Program-made: the position numbers and the translations under genes
Shown: one piece after another, positions 27,793 through 37,628 of the stretch
Numbering within the stretch: the stretch's first letter is position 1
Layout: every line of letters starts with the position of its first letter
The notes under the pieces: generated by a model
Seen by the model: the letters and a program-made list of their open reading frames with translations, nothing else
Database searches by the model: none
What the model was told of the DNA's origin: nothing
Assembly (NCBI RefSeq): GCF_001510895.1
Contig: NZ_LPWA01000103.1
Span: 49,340 to 113,339, forward strand
Reading direction: 5' to 3'
From: Mesorhizobium loti
GTDB taxonomy: Bacteria; Pseudomonadota; Alphaproteobacteria; Rhizobiales; Rhizobiaceae
DNA length: 64,000 nt

Positions 27793-28732
27793 TCATGCGC
27801 CACCCTCTGCGAACCGCCAGACCGGGATGCCGAGGCGGCGGGCCTTGTCGGCGAGATTCTCGGTGATGCCGGAACCGGGAAAGACGATCAGGCCGTAGGG
27901 CACGACCGACAGAAGCTGGTCGTTGCGGCGGAACGGGGCGGCCTTGGCGTGCCGGTTCCAGTCCGGCTTGAAGGCGATCTGCGTACCTTGCGGTTCTCGG
28001 CCCAGCAGGCCGCGATGCGCTCGGCGCCGCGCGGCTGCCGCCGTGGAGCAGGACCATGTCCGAGTGCTTCTCGCGAGCCTTGTCGAGTGCGTCCCAGATG
28101 CGGTCGTGATCGTTGCAGTCGAGGCCGCCGGCGAAGGCGATCTTGGTGCCGGCGGGCACCAGCACCTCGGTCTCGGCGCGGCGGCGTGCGGCCAGGAAAT
28201 CGCGCGAGTCGATCACCGCCGCGGTCATCGCCTGATGGCTGACCTTGGAGCCGGTGCGCGGCCGCCATTCCGATCCGGTTTGCGCCTCGTAGAGATCGGC
28301 GGCCTCGTCGCGCATGATTTCCAGCACATTGCGGCGCTCGATGTAGGTGATGCCCTCGGCTGTGAGCCGTTCCAGCTCGACTGACTTCACCTCGGAACCG
28401 TCCTGTTCGCCCTGGCTCGAGCGTTGTGCCTCCTCGTTGCGGTCGAGACTGCGGGCGACGCGCTCGGCGGCGCGATGGAAGACGTTTGCGAAGGACCAGA
28501 GCAGGTCGTCGAGGTCAGGTTCGAGCCTGGTGTCGCCGAGCATGCCGGCGAAGGTCTCGACGATCCCGGTGAGGCCGGCCCGGATCACCTCGTCGTCGGG
28601 AAGTGGCCGAGGATCGGGCTCGTCCTGATGCGGACGATGACCGTACATCTGCAGTTCGAGGATGACGCGGTCGGTCGGCGATGAGGCGTGGTAGGGCTCG
28701 TAGGCGTCGTCGAAAGGAAGCTCGTAGGTCAT
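27793..28732 (-). CDS. DUF2493 (YspA/SLOG-related) protein (frame-repaired)
   Basis: Repaired length is 313 aa. It starts MTYELPFDDAYEPYHAS. The N-terminal about 150 residues are helical. The C-terminal domain is the DUF2493 SLOG fold: IAFAGGLDCNDHDRIWDALD, VLLHGGSR.GAERIAACWA, and LIVFPGSGITENLADKARRLGIPVW. Deletions near 28030 and near 27986 split it. Left unrepaired, the first frame runs on into meaningless sequence to 27527. This is a second SLOG-type protein in the same leftward block. Confidence 0.75.
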
Positions 28733-28990
28733 GGCGTGTCTCCGTCGGTTGTGGCCGCGCCGATCGCGGCCTGACAGCGCTCCCCGGCCGCGCCCCGGGC
28801 GCGGCCGCACCGAAGGCCGGAGCGCGAGCGGAGGACGGCGCAGCCGTTGCGGCCGTGACGGGGGCGTGGCAGGAGTCGCCTCTCGGGCAGGCCGCGGGCG
28901 CGGCTCTCCCGGCGGCCCCCGCCATGCCTGCAGATCTTCCGCGACGCCGCCGCTGCCCAGCCTGCCGGCCTGGCTGTCGGTTTGGGCCGG

Positions 28991-30046
28991 TCATCCTGGC
29001 GGCAGGAAGAGACGGACATCCTCCGGGACGAGCTGATCGCTGAGCCATGCCGCGAGATGGGCCGGGCCGAGTTGCCGCAAATCGTCGTTGAAGTCGCCGA
29101 GCTGCGGTCGCAATTCCAGAGTGAGGACTCCGGCCGCGCCTGCCCGTTGGCTGAGACGCTCGATGCCGTGCCGGCCGGCGGCGTCCGCATCGGCGGCGAT
29201 GTAAAGGCGGCGACAGCCAGACGGAAAGATCAGGCCGGCAAGGTGATTGGCGGAGGTGGCGGCGGCCACCGGCAGGGCCGGCATCACCGTCCGGAGCGAG
29301 GCCATCGTCTCAAAACCCTCGCCGGCGGCCATGACTGGAACCGGCGCACCGGGCTCAAGGCCAAGCCAGATGCCGTTGCCAAGAAGATGCCCGAGAGAGC
29401 GGCGCGGGTCGGGGACAGGCGCCTTGCCGTTGCCGCTTGCGTCGAGCCAGGTACGTTGGAGGCCGGTGATACGACCGTCGAGATTGGTGACCGCCGCGAT
29501 CAGCGCCGGCAGCGTCTGCGTGTCACCCGTCACGAGATCCCGGTAATAGCAGCTGGGATGGAAGCGCAGGGCACGCTGGCGCGGGGAGAGCAGAATGCCA
29601 CGGCCAGCGAGATAGCCTTCCGCGAGCGTGCCGGCGATCGGCCGTGACATGGCGAACAGGCGACGCGCGGCATCGGGGGAGCTGCGTGCCGCGGCGGTTT
29701 GGCCCTGCGCGCCATGGGTCCAAGTCTGGGGCTGAGGCGGTGGCAGCGGCATGGAGAGAAAGCGACGTGCTTCATCGGCGACCTCGCGGAAGTCGACCAG
29801 ACCACAGCTCTGCTCGATGACGTCGAGCAGGTCGCCATGTTGCCCGTTCGCTTCATCGATCCACTTCCCGGCTGGTCCTTTCGCGTTGGCCTTCAGCCGC
29901 ACATGCATGGAGCGACCGCGCGTGTTGCGGACATCGCCGACCATCCAATGGTTGCCGGAGCGATGGCCGTTGGAGAGATACTCGCGGCACACCGCCTCGG
30001 CATGTTCGCCAAGGCGGCGTGCCAGTTCGGAAGCCGAGCCGGTCAT
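28991..30046 (-). CDS. Toprim-domain protein (DUF7146/primase-like)
   Basis: A 351-aa protein. The N-terminal part resembles the primase-helicase N-terminus of plasmid Toprim proteins (ADEARRFLSMP, ALRFHPSCYYRD, GLQRTWLD). The C-terminal Toprim domain has the Glu motif AAGEGFETMAS and the DxD motif ADADAAG. It may make primers or act with the strawberry-notch protein encoded immediately upstream (12 bases between stop and start). Confidence 0.8.
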   Translation of the reverse strand: MTGSASELARRLGEHAEAVCREYLSNGHRSGNHWMVGDVRNTRGRSMHVRLKANAKGPAGKWIDEANGQHGDLLDVIEQSCGLVDFREVADEARRFLSMPLPPPQPQTWTHGAQGQTAAARSSPDAARRLFAMSRPIAGTLAEGYLAGRGILLSPRQRALRFHPSCYYRDLVTGDTQTLPALIAAVTNLDGRITGLQRTWLDASGNGKAPVPDPRRSLGHLLGNGIWLGLEPGAPVPVMAAGEGFETMASLRTVMPALPVAAATSANHLAGLIFPSGCRRLYIAADADAAGRHGIERLSQRAGAAGVLTLELRPQLGDFNDDLRQLGPAHLAAWLSDQLVPEDVRLFLPPG

Positions 30047-30058
30047 GATCGCCTCCCC

Positions 30059-33000
30059 TCAAGCCGCTGCGGCACGGTCGGTGACTCCGACCAGTGTATG
30101 GCGATCCAGCAACGCGGCGAGGAGGGCCGGGCCTTGAGCACCCGTCGGGATGAATAGCCGAAGCTTCCAGGAGATGATTTCGGAGATCAGCCCGAGCGCC
30201 TTCAGCCGCGGCACCACTGCGTCGGTGAAGCCGATCAGCTCGACACGGTAGTCGTTCATCACGCGGCTGCGGCGAAGGATCAGGCCGTCGGCGAGTTGCA
30301 GCCCGATCCTGCCTTCCACGAGGCCGGTCCATGCATCTTCGGGTGCGAGTGAGGGCACATGGTCAAGCCCAAGATTGCGGAACATGGTCGCGACCAGGCT
30401 CGGCGCGATGTGACGGCCGATGATGCGCTCCCCCGCATCGGTCTGGATGCGGTAAACCCGGCAATCGTCGTCAGGCAACCGCCGCCAAATCGGCAGGAGG
30501 AGCCCTGCGACGATGTGGAAGGTGCTGGTTGTGAACTCCGGGACAGCCGCCACTTCGACTTCCCACAGCTCGCAGAACAGTTTTCGGTCAGCCGGCTGCC
30601 AGTGCGTTTCGGCAAGCGCGCCCTGGCCGAAGCGCAGCTCGTCGGTCGGCCGCAGCAGACGGACGCGGTGCTCGACGGTTCCATCGTCGAGCATAAGGCT
30701 CGCCGTCGGCAGCTGTATCGCCGCGCGGCTCGAGCGTGAGTTGACGAGCAGAACCGATTGGGGCTCCGCTCGGACGATGGCCAGCGCGTCGACCAGGCCG
30801 AGCGGCCGGATTCGGTCCTTGCGCGCGACGGTCAGCACATGCGACTGGGCGCCCGAGACCGGATGCGTGTAGACGGTTCGCCGATCGGTGACGACGATGC
30901 TCTCCGCCGTGATCGTCTCCAGACCCTTGTCATAATTCCCGGCGGCGATGGCGCCCTCTATTCTTCCCGCCATCAACTGCTCGAACACCTCGAACAACAG
31001 GTTCTGCGTTTCGATGCGCAACGCCAGCAGACGGTTGAGCCAGGTAGTGATCGGCGGCAGTTCGTCGCGCAGCCCGCCCTCGTCGGTGGTCAGCGACAGG
31101 CCGGTCACCGTCTCGAAGGTCGTGAGCGAGCAGCCTTCGATCCTACCTTGGTGGAGCAGCATGTAAAATTGCCGCAGGGCGGCGCGGGCATAGGGGCTTT
31201 CCAGATTGTCCTCGGACCGGAACAGCCCTGCCCCGCCCGTCTGGCGCTGGCCGCGCGTGATAGCACCCAGCGTGTCGAGCCGTCGTGCGATGGTCGACAG
31301 GAAGCGTTTACCGGCTTTGACATTGGCGGCCATGGGCCGGAACAGCGGCGGCTGCGCCTGGTTGGTGCGGTGGGTTCGTCCGAGACCCTGGATGGCGTTG
31401 TCGGCGCGCCAGCCGGCTTCCAGCAGATAATGCTTGCGCAGCCTCTGGTTCCTCGCGCCGAGATCGGCGTGGTAGGAACGGCCCGTGCCGCCGGCGTCGG
31501 AGAAGACCAGCACGGACTTGTCGTCATCCATGAAGCTTTGCGTCTCGGCGAGGTTGGCCGAGCCCGGACGGTTTTCGACCGCGAGCCAGTCGATGCCGTC
31601 GCGGCCTGTCTTCTTGACGATGCGTCGCGAACGTCCCGTCACCTCGGCGACTGTGTCGGTGCCGAAGTGATGGAGGATCTGGTCGAGCGCGCTCCCGACC
31701 GGCGGCAGCAAGGCAAGCCGCTCGATCATCCCGTCGCGGCGGCGGACCGCCTCGCGGCATTGGACGGGATTACCATCTGCGTCATGCACCGGCCGCGAAT
31801 AGGTATTCCCTTCAGTGTCCGAATATTCCTCGAACAGCTGGGTCGGGAAGGAGTGCATCAAATACCCGCCGACATATTCGCGCGGGGTGACATCAACATG
31901 GAGGTCCGACCATTCCTCGGTCGGAATCTCTGCCAGCCGCCGTTCCATCAGCGCCTCGCCGGTCGAGACGATCTGCACAACCGCCGAATGGCCGTCAGCG
32001 CGGTCCTGCTCGATTGCGGCGATCAAGGTCGGCGTCATCATCGAAGTGATGAGATGAGAAAAGAAGCGTTGCTTGGTGCTTTCGAAGGCCGAACGCGCTG
32101 CCGCCTTGGCGTTGCGGTTCAGCGTGGCGGAATCACTGGTGATGTTGGCCGCCTCAAGCGCGGCGCTCAGGTTGTTGTGGATCACCTGGAAGGCATCCGC
32201 ATAGGCATTGTAGATGCGGATCTGTTCGTCGGTCAGCTCGTGCTCTAAAAGGTCGTATTCTACGCCGTCATAGGAGAGAGAGCGAGCTGTGTAGAGGCCG
32301 AGCGACTTGAGATCGCGGGCGAGCACCTCCATCGCCGCGACACCGCCGCCCTCGATGGCCGCGACGAACTCGGCGCGGTTGGCGAACGGAAAGTCCTCGC
32401 TGCCCCAGATGCCGAGACGCTGCGCATAGGCGAGATTCTCGACCGCCGTTGCACCCGTTGCCGAGACATAGACGATGCGGGCGTCGGACAACGCATGCTG
32501 GAGCCGCAGGCCCGCCTTGCCCTGCTGCGAGGGCGCGACGTCGCCACGCACTCCCTTGCCGCCAGCAGCATTGGCCATCGCGTGTGCCTCGTCAAACACC
32601 ACGACACCATCGAATTCCTTGCCGACCCAGTCGAGGATTTGTGCGATGCGGGATTTCTTGCCATCGCGCTCCTGCGAGCGCAGCGTCGCGTAAGTGGTGA
32701 ACAGGATGCCCTCGGCAAGACGGATCGGCGTGCCCTGCCGATAGCGCGATAGCGGTTGGACGAGGAGCCGTTCCTGGCCAAGTGCTGCCCAATCGCGCTG
32801 GGCATCTTCCAAGAGCTTGTCCGATTTGGAAATCCAGATGGCGCGTCTGCGGCCTTGCAGCCAATTGTCCAGGATGATGCCGGCCACCTGTCGGCCCTTT
32901 CCGCAGCCGGTTCCGTCACCCAAAAACCATCCACGGCGAAAGCGGACCGCATTTTCGGCGCCATCGGGTGCGGCCGAGACGACGTCGCAGGTTTCGTCGA

Positions 33001-34513
33001 CTGTCCAGGCGCCGGCGAGCTGGTCGGAATGCGCCTCACCGGCATAGATCACGCTTTCGATCTGGGCGTCCGATAGCAGGCCCTCGTCGATGATCGCGTC
33101 AGGGAGACGCGGCCGGTAGGAAGGCTTCGGCGGCGCGACGGCGGCCATAGCGGCCGACTGCACAAGTGGCGTCGGATGTGGTTTTGCCCTGGGAATGTGG
33201 ATCGACTGGAGCGCGTAGGGCTCGTAGATCGTGTCGGTGAGCCGACCGCCTTGCTCGGCCATCCAGTCGCGCAGCTCATAGGCAAGGGGCACGGCCGGGG
33301 CGCTACTTGCAACGGCCGGGCGGCTGGGCGTTGCACGGCCTGCCGGACGCGCGGGCCGGACTGTTCTTACGGCAGCAACTGAGGCGGTGTTGGGTACGGC
33401 TCTCGCCGCGGATCGAGTGGCCGTCTGCATGGCGGTGTTGCGCAGGATCCCGTTCGACAGAGCGCCGACCGAGTCCGGAAAGCCGTCCGGTGTCCGGGAC
33501 GGCAGATCCATGATCCAGGAGAGGAGCGTTTCGACGTCGGGCGTCCTGCCCGGCGACGCGACGAAACGCGACGGATCCGCGGCTGGTACCTTGTCTATGA
33601 TCGTCAGGCGGGTTTCGGAGGTCGTGCCATGGCGGGCATAGACACGGCCGTCGATCGCCGCGGTGAAGACCACCCTGCCTTGCTGCTGCAGCCGTTCGAA
33701 GCCAGACCGCCACTTTGGATTTTCGGGGGAAAGGCCGGTGCCGGTGATGGCGACCAGCCGACCGCCGGCGCGCAGGCGCGAGAATGCGGAAGAGAGATGC
33801 CGCCATGCCGCATCGGTGACGTGGCCATCGACATAGGCGCCTACGGTGAAGGGCGGGTTCATCAGCACCACGGACGGCTCAAGGCCGGCGTCGAGATGAT
33901 CATCGATATGGGCTGCATCATGCCGGGCAACGGGGCGCGCAAACAGCAGGCCGAGCAGATCGGCGCGTGTCGCCGCAAGCTCGTTCAGCACGAGCGAGGC
34001 CCGGGCGATCTCGGCATGGACGGCGAGAAGGCCGGTGCCAGCAGAGGGTTCGAGAACGAGGTCTGAAGAGGAGATCGCGGCCGCGCGAGCGGTGGCGAAT
34101 GCGAGCGGCAGCGGCGTCGACAGCTGCTGCAGGGCCTGACTTTCGTCGGAGCGCCGCGTGTGCGTCGGCACGAGCTCGGCGATGCGTTTCATCATCGCCA
34201 GCGCCGCCTGCAGCGAGGACGACCGCGACAGGATCGCCGGCCCGTAGCGAAGGAGAAACTGTACCTGAGCGACTTCGAGCGCCTCATAGGCGTCTTTCCA
34301 GACCCAGATCCCTTCCGCGTCGCTGCCGCCGAAGCTGTCCGTCATGACAACGCGCAGTGCCGCGGTGGTGATCGCCTTGCCCTGTTCGAGGGAAGGCAGA
34401 ATCTGCATTGCCGCGTGGAAGATCGCCTGGGCGCTGTCGATGGCGGTGGGCGCGGGCGCGCCGAGAGGAGCGGCCGTCCGGGCGGCGGCCGATGTGGTCG
34501 AAAGGATGTTCAT
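30059..34513 (-). CDS. Strawberry-notch family methylase/helicase
   Basis: A 1484-aa protein. The N-terminal third is a SAM-dependent methyltransferase (VLEPSAGTGLLAVHAEIA, then VLMNPPFTVG with the NPPF catalytic motif). The centre is a DEAD/DEAH-type helicase (GDGTGCGKGRQVAGII as Walker A, VVFDEAHAMAN as Walker B), and the C-terminal part includes the strawberry-notch helicase C domain (FSDAGGTGRSYHADL, GLGRTHRTNQAQPPLFRP). Such giants are common on large plasmids; anti-restriction or DNA-modification roles are often suggested but unproven. Start ATG 34513 follows AAGGA; the frame is open further upstream but without a better start. Confidence 0.88.
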   Translation of the reverse strand: MNILSTTSAAARTAAPLGAPAPTAIDSAQAIFHAAMQILPSLEQGKAITTAALRVVMTDSFGGSDAEGIWVWKDAYEALEVAQVQFLLRYGPAILSRSSSLQAALAMMKRIAELVPTHTRRSDESQALQQLSTPLPLAFATARAAAISSSDLVLEPSAGTGLLAVHAEIARASLVLNELAATRADLLGLLFARPVARHDAAHIDDHLDAGLEPSVVLMNPPFTVGAYVDGHVTDAAWRHLSSAFSRLRAGGRLVAITGTGLSPENPKWRSGFERLQQQGRVVFTAAIDGRVYARHGTTSETRLTIIDKVPAADPSRFVASPGRTPDVETLLSWIMDLPSRTPDGFPDSVGALSNGILRNTAMQTATRSAARAVPNTASVAAVRTVRPARPAGRATPSRPAVASSAPAVPLAYELRDWMAEQGGRLTDTIYEPYALQSIHIPRAKPHPTPLVQSAAMAAVAPPKPSYRPRLPDAIIDEGLLSDAQIESVIYAGEAHSDQLAGAWTVDETCDVVSAAPDGAENAVRFRRGWFLGDGTGCGKGRQVAGIILDNWLQGRRRAIWISKSDKLLEDAQRDWAALGQERLLVQPLSRYRQGTPIRLAEGILFTTYATLRSQERDGKKSRIAQILDWVGKEFDGVVVFDEAHAMANAAGGKGVRGDVAPSQQGKAGLRLQHALSDARIVYVSATGATAVENLAYAQRLGIWGSEDFPFANRAEFVAAIEGGGVAAMEVLARDLKSLGLYTARSLSYDGVEYDLLEHELTDEQIRIYNAYADAFQVIHNNLSAALEAANITSDSATLNRNAKAAARSAFESTKQRFFSHLITSMMTPTLIAAIEQDRADGHSAVVQIVSTGEALMERRLAEIPTEEWSDLHVDVTPREYVGGYLMHSFPTQLFEEYSDTEGNTYSRPVHDADGNPVQCREAVRRRDGMIERLALLPPVGSALDQILHHFGTDTVAEVTGRSRRIVKKTGRDGIDWLAVENRPGSANLAETQSFMDDDKSVLVFSDAGGTGRSYHADLGARNQRLRKHYLLEAGWRADNAIQGLGRTHRTNQAQPPLFRPMAANVKAGKRFLSTIARRLDTLGAITRGQRQTGGAGLFRSEDNLESPYARAALRQFYMLLHQGRIEGCSLTTFETVTGLSLTTDEGGLRDELPPITTWLNRLLALRIETQNLLFEVFEQLMAGRIEGAIAAGNYDKGLETITAESIVVTDRRTVYTHPVSGAQSHVLTVARKDRIRPLGLVDALAIVRAEPQSVLLVNSRSSRAAIQLPTASLMLDDGTVEHRVRLLRPTDELRFGQGALAETHWQPADRKLFCELWEVEVAAVPEFTTSTFHIVAGLLLPIWRRLPDDDCRVYRIQTDAGERIIGRHIAPSLVATMFRNLGLDHVPSLAPEDAWTGLVEGRIGLQLADGLILRRSRVMNDYRVELIGFTDAVVPRLKALGLISEIISWKLRLFIPTGAQGPALLAALLDRHTLVGVTDRAAAA

Positions 34514-34698
34514 GGAGATGTCCTTCGCGTGAGGGGAAGCGGCCCCCGCGCCGGCACTCTCTCCGCGCCAGCCGGGCCGCACTCGTCCCGGCTCCCCTCT
34601 GCCTCTGGCACCGATGCACCAAACGGGTTGCGCTCCGCGCAAAGCCATGACTCAATACAAAGACAGGGATGCGGCGGCGACCTGGAGCTGCGGAGGTG

Positions 34699-35892
34699 AT
34701 GCGACGGTTCCGAATTGGAAGTGAGGTCTACGAGGAGGGCGCGCCTGACCTGCAGGCGGCGCTGGCGAACGCCTATGCGAACCGGGAGCGTCCACTATGC
34801 CTGTGCCGTGAGCCGGGATGCCCGATGTACGTCGCCCGCATCGGCGACCTTCATCTGATCAAGCGCATGCCGCTCAGCGGCGGGGAGCACGATTCTTCCT
34901 GCGATTCTCACGAATCGCCTTACGAGCTGTCGGGTCTGGGCGCCCTGATGGGCAGCGCGATTCAGCTCGATCCGCAAAACGGCATGGCGGCGCTGAAGCT
35001 GGATTTCAGCCTGTCGAAGACGGGGAACCGGGCAGCGTCTGTGCCTGCTGGCAAGAACTTCGCCAGCGTGACCGCAGATCCCAGGAGGATGTCTCTGCGG
35101 GGCCTCCTCCACTACCTCTGGCATGAGGCCGAATTGACGGTCTGGACATCGCGATGGATCGGCAAGCGACATTGGTGGAATGTCCGTTGGCATCTGCTCG
35201 AGGCTGCCGGTCAAATGACGGTGCGGGGTGGGCCGCTGGCGGACATTCTGTTCGTGCCCGAGCCGTTTCGAGTCGGGGACAAAGAAGCGATCGAGCAACG
35301 CCGCAACGCGGTTCTCGCTGCGGCGCTACCGCCGAAGTCCGGCCCACGGAAGTTGCTGGTGTTGGCCGGCGAGGTGAAGGAAATCGTCCCTGCACGATCT
35401 GGTCAGAAACTCGTCATCCGGCACCTGCCCGGTTTTCCGTTCATCATCGATGACGCATTGCATCGGCGCCTGCAGGCACGCTTCGAGAAAGAATTGTCGC
35501 TGTGGGGAGCCGATTCGAACTCGCATCTCATGGCGATCGCGACGTTCGGATTGAATCCGGCGGGGCTCGCTATTGTCGAGGAGATCGCGCTAATGGTGGT
35601 GTCCGAGAATTGGATACCTTATGAGACGGTTCCCGAGAAGAAGCTCGTCGATGCGCTTGCCCGGGTTCGCGAGAAGAGCGTGAAGGGATTGCGCTATGAT
35701 CTGCAATCCGACCAGCCGATCGCCAACGCATTGCTTCCGAACAGGGACGAGCCGGTTGCGCTCTTTGTCGTTCCGGCCGAAGCGGACGATACCTTCGAAA
35801 CGTCGCTTCACGAAATGATCGCCGCGCGACCTGAGATCGGCTCCTGGGTTTGGCGGGTCGGCGAAGGCGATATGCCGCCGCTGCCGCTTTGA
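34699..35892 (+). CDS. DUF1173 family protein
   Basis: A 397-aa protein matching DUF1173: starts MRRFRIGSEVYEEGAPDLQ, then CLCREPGCPMYVARI and HDSSCDSHESP, a Cys/His cluster that may bind zinc. Later come LHYLWHEAELTVW and FGLNPAGLAIVEEIALMVV. The family occurs next to strawberry-notch genes on plasmids; function unknown. It is transcribed divergently from that gene across a short promoter region. ATG 34699 is chosen from family length; its GGAGG is unusually close, so ATG 34669 remains possible. Confidence 0.82.
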   Translation: MRRFRIGSEVYEEGAPDLQAALANAYANRERPLCLCREPGCPMYVARIGDLHLIKRMPLSGGEHDSSCDSHESPYELSGLGALMGSAIQLDPQNGMAALKLDFSLSKTGNRAASVPAGKNFASVTADPRRMSLRGLLHYLWHEAELTVWTSRWIGKRHWWNVRWHLLEAAGQMTVRGGPLADILFVPEPFRVGDKEAIEQRRNAVLAAALPPKSGPRKLLVLAGEVKEIVPARSGQKLVIRHLPGFPFIIDDALHRRLQARFEKELSLWGADSNSHLMAIATFGLNPAGLAIVEEIALMVVSENWIPYETVPEKKLVDALARVREKSVKGLRYDLQSDQPIANALLPNRDEPVALFVVPAEADDTFETSLHEMIAARPEIGSWVWRVGEGDMPPLPL

Positions 35893-35895
35893 CGT

Positions 35896-36264
35896 TCAGT
35901 GAGCGAGTTCTTTAGGTCGCTTCTCCTTCGGTTGTTGCGAGCTGATGCAATCGCCGTAGTAGGTAATGGTATCATTGCCTGGTGCTGCTATCGAGACCGA
36001 GGCGGGCATCCGCAGGGAGAACGTCAGTTCCTGCGCTCCTATTTCAGCTACCATCAGGCTTGATCCAACGCTTAGCGCGACGGGTGGGGCTTGCCCGACC
36101 TGTAGAGTGTTATTGTTGGCTCCCATGCCTCCGCGGAACGTTAAAAGCATCGGCGGCAGGTGCTCAAACTTGCAAGAGACCACAGTGGGTTCGCTCGCCG
36201 CTGACGCCGCGGCGGGCAGGCTCAAAGCCACTGCGAATCCAAACAATCTCACCTGCATCAGCAT
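35896..36264 (-). CDS. Exported hypothetical protein
   Basis: A 122-aa protein with a signal peptide (VRLFGFAVALSLPAAASAAS), then two cysteines that could pair (VVSCKFEH and YGDCISS). Beta-rich, no recognised family. Its start overlaps the end of the thermonuclease gene; an alternative ATG at 36258 would overlap that stop codon by one base. The two are one transcript. Confidence 0.6.
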   Translation of the reverse strand: MLMQVRLFGFAVALSLPAAASAASEPTVVSCKFEHLPPMLLTFRGGMGANNNTLQVGQAPPVALSVGSSLMVAEIGAQELTFSLRMPASVSIAAPGNDTITYYGDCISSQQPKEKRPKELAH

Positions 36265-37097
36265 AGCGTCTCGCACGCCACGCCGTCGCCATCCCGATCC
36301 AACTTCCGGCCCCACGAGCAGTTGTGCAGATACCATTGCGCCTCGTCACATGAACTGACCTGTGAGCAGTATCGCCGCGGTTGGCACGAATAGCCGCTCT
36401 GCGCGACCAGCTTGCGGTTGACTATGCCAAGCGGCTGGCTCGTCGGCGCGGTGACGTCGCCGTGCTCTGCGCGCCAATCCCAAGGAGCTTCAAAATTGCC
36501 GACCCACAGTCCGACCTTCGCCGCCTGGGCCTTCGCCTGCTGCGCGGCGTATGCGCCTTGGCTGTAGCGCGGCCAATCGAGCGCCTGGCCGTGCTCGACC
36601 ATCCACGCGGCAACGCTGGCGCCGTCGCCGCGCCGGCATTCGCCGACGAAACGGTGATAGCGATCCCACGTCACGAACGTGCATTGCAACGGCTTCGAGG
36701 CGGCAAGGAAGCCGTCCAGTGCTTCCGCCGATCGCCGGCCGCAGGGATATTCGAAGCCCTTGGCGTCGTCGCAATATTGCTTGCTCTCGGGCGCGTCGAT
36801 GCCGTTGAAGCGAATGCGCTGGCCGTGGATCTCGATCGTGTCGCCGTCGATGACGGAAGCGACGCCGGTGATTGGCTCTACCGGTTTCGGCTTGATCAGG
36901 TTTTGCAGATTGATTTCCGGGAGCGGTCCGCTGTTATGCATGACAAACTGCGTCACCAGAGCAGCTGCCGCGGCGACAGTCACGAAGATCAGCCGTCGTG
37001 GCACGCTCACCAAACGCCGAGCGCGCGAGCGCCTGGCTTCAGTGCGCTTGCGCCACTGGTCAGACCGATTGTCGTGCCGTGATTTGTCCACCCCCAT
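36258..37097 (-). CDS. Membrane-anchored thermonuclease with Excalibur motif
   Basis: A 279-aa protein: basic N-terminus, membrane segment (LIFVTVAAAAALVTQFVM, about 36-53), then an SNase domain with VIDGDTIEIHGQRIRFNG, IDAPES and DRYHRFVG, so the catalytic Arg-Glu-Arg set is present. The C-terminus has the Excalibur calcium-binding loop DRDGDGVACE. It should act on nucleic acid outside the cytoplasm. Unlike the degenerate homologue at 6810-7358, this one looks active. Confidence 0.88.
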   Translation of the reverse strand: MGVDKSRHDNRSDQWRKRTEARRSRARRLVSVPRRLIFVTVAAAAALVTQFVMHNSGPLPEINLQNLIKPKPVEPITGVASVIDGDTIEIHGQRIRFNGIDAPESKQYCDDAKGFEYPCGRRSAEALDGFLAASKPLQCTFVTWDRYHRFVGECRRGDGASVAAWMVEHGQALDWPRYSQGAYAAQQAKAQAAKVGLWVGNFEAPWDWRAEHGDVTAPTSQPLGIVNRKLVAQSGYSCQPRRYCSQVSSCDEAQWYLHNCSWGRKLDRDGDGVACETLC

Positions 37098-37135
37098 CTC
37101 CCCGGCGGGAGAATGCTCCTAAACGCGGCCGAGGT

Positions 37136-37318
37136 CTAGGCGTCCAATTCCAGCGGCTTATGCCCCGGCTGCTCGTGCCAGATGACTTGCCGGAGATCGC
37201 GTCGGTCCACAGCCTGGCCGCAGGCAGGGCAGATGTGAAAGTGATCTTGTTCCGTGGCGGCTGATCTGACCCGCGGCCTGCCCTTAATCGGCGGGCCCAA
37301 ATCGGAAAGCTTCGTCAC
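37136..37318 (-). CDS. Small zinc-ribbon-like protein
   Basis: A 60-aa protein with HICPACGQAVDRRDL and a distal IWHEQPGH, giving a possible Cys2-His2 metal site. The start overlaps the stop of the DUF3606 gene, so the two are co-translated. Similar small proteins are common in rhizobia; function unknown. Confidence 0.6.
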   Translation of the reverse strand: MTKLSDLGPPIKGRPRVRSAATEQDHFHICPACGQAVDRRDLRQVIWHEQPGHKPLELDA

Positions 37319-37500
37319 CCTCGCAGCTTCCTGGCCTCGCGCTCCAAGGTCTTCCGATCATTGCCGTGCTCACCGATCAACTCCCGAACTTGCTGGGGCG
37401 TGATGCGGTGCTGCTTGGCGAAGTAGCGCACCTCATAGTCCTCGTCGGCGGAAACGCGGCCACGGTCGCGGAAATCCCGCTTTGTCTTGTCGTCGCTCAT
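37315..37500 (-). CDS. DUF3606 family protein
   Basis: A 61-aa protein: charged N-terminus (MSDDKTKRDFRDRGRVS), then the DUF3606 core YEVRYFAKQHRITPQQVREL and the ending. ATG is preceded by AGGAGG. The core looks like a single helix-turn-helix. Function unknown, often stress-linked in alphaproteobacteria (family knowledge). Confidence 0.75.
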   Translation of the reverse strand: MSDDKTKRDFRDRGRVSADEDYEVRYFAKQHRITPQQVRELIGEHGNDRKTLEREARKLRG

Positions 37501-37628
37501 GACAGTTCCTCCTGGTGAAGAAGAACAGCGGCTGCGTCAGAACGTTCCCGTCCGCTTCTTTAGAGCCGACTAACGGAACGCTTACGGCCGTGCGATATTG
37601 AATAAAATGCGAGTTATGTGGAGTGCCT

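Noticed and set aside
27527..28810. A single 427-aa protein covering the DUF2493 gene
   Set aside because: The part after the SLOG motif HGGSR is low-complexity Arg/Pro sequence, the signature of a frame lost after a deletion; the repaired frame ends at 27793 with conserved sequence.
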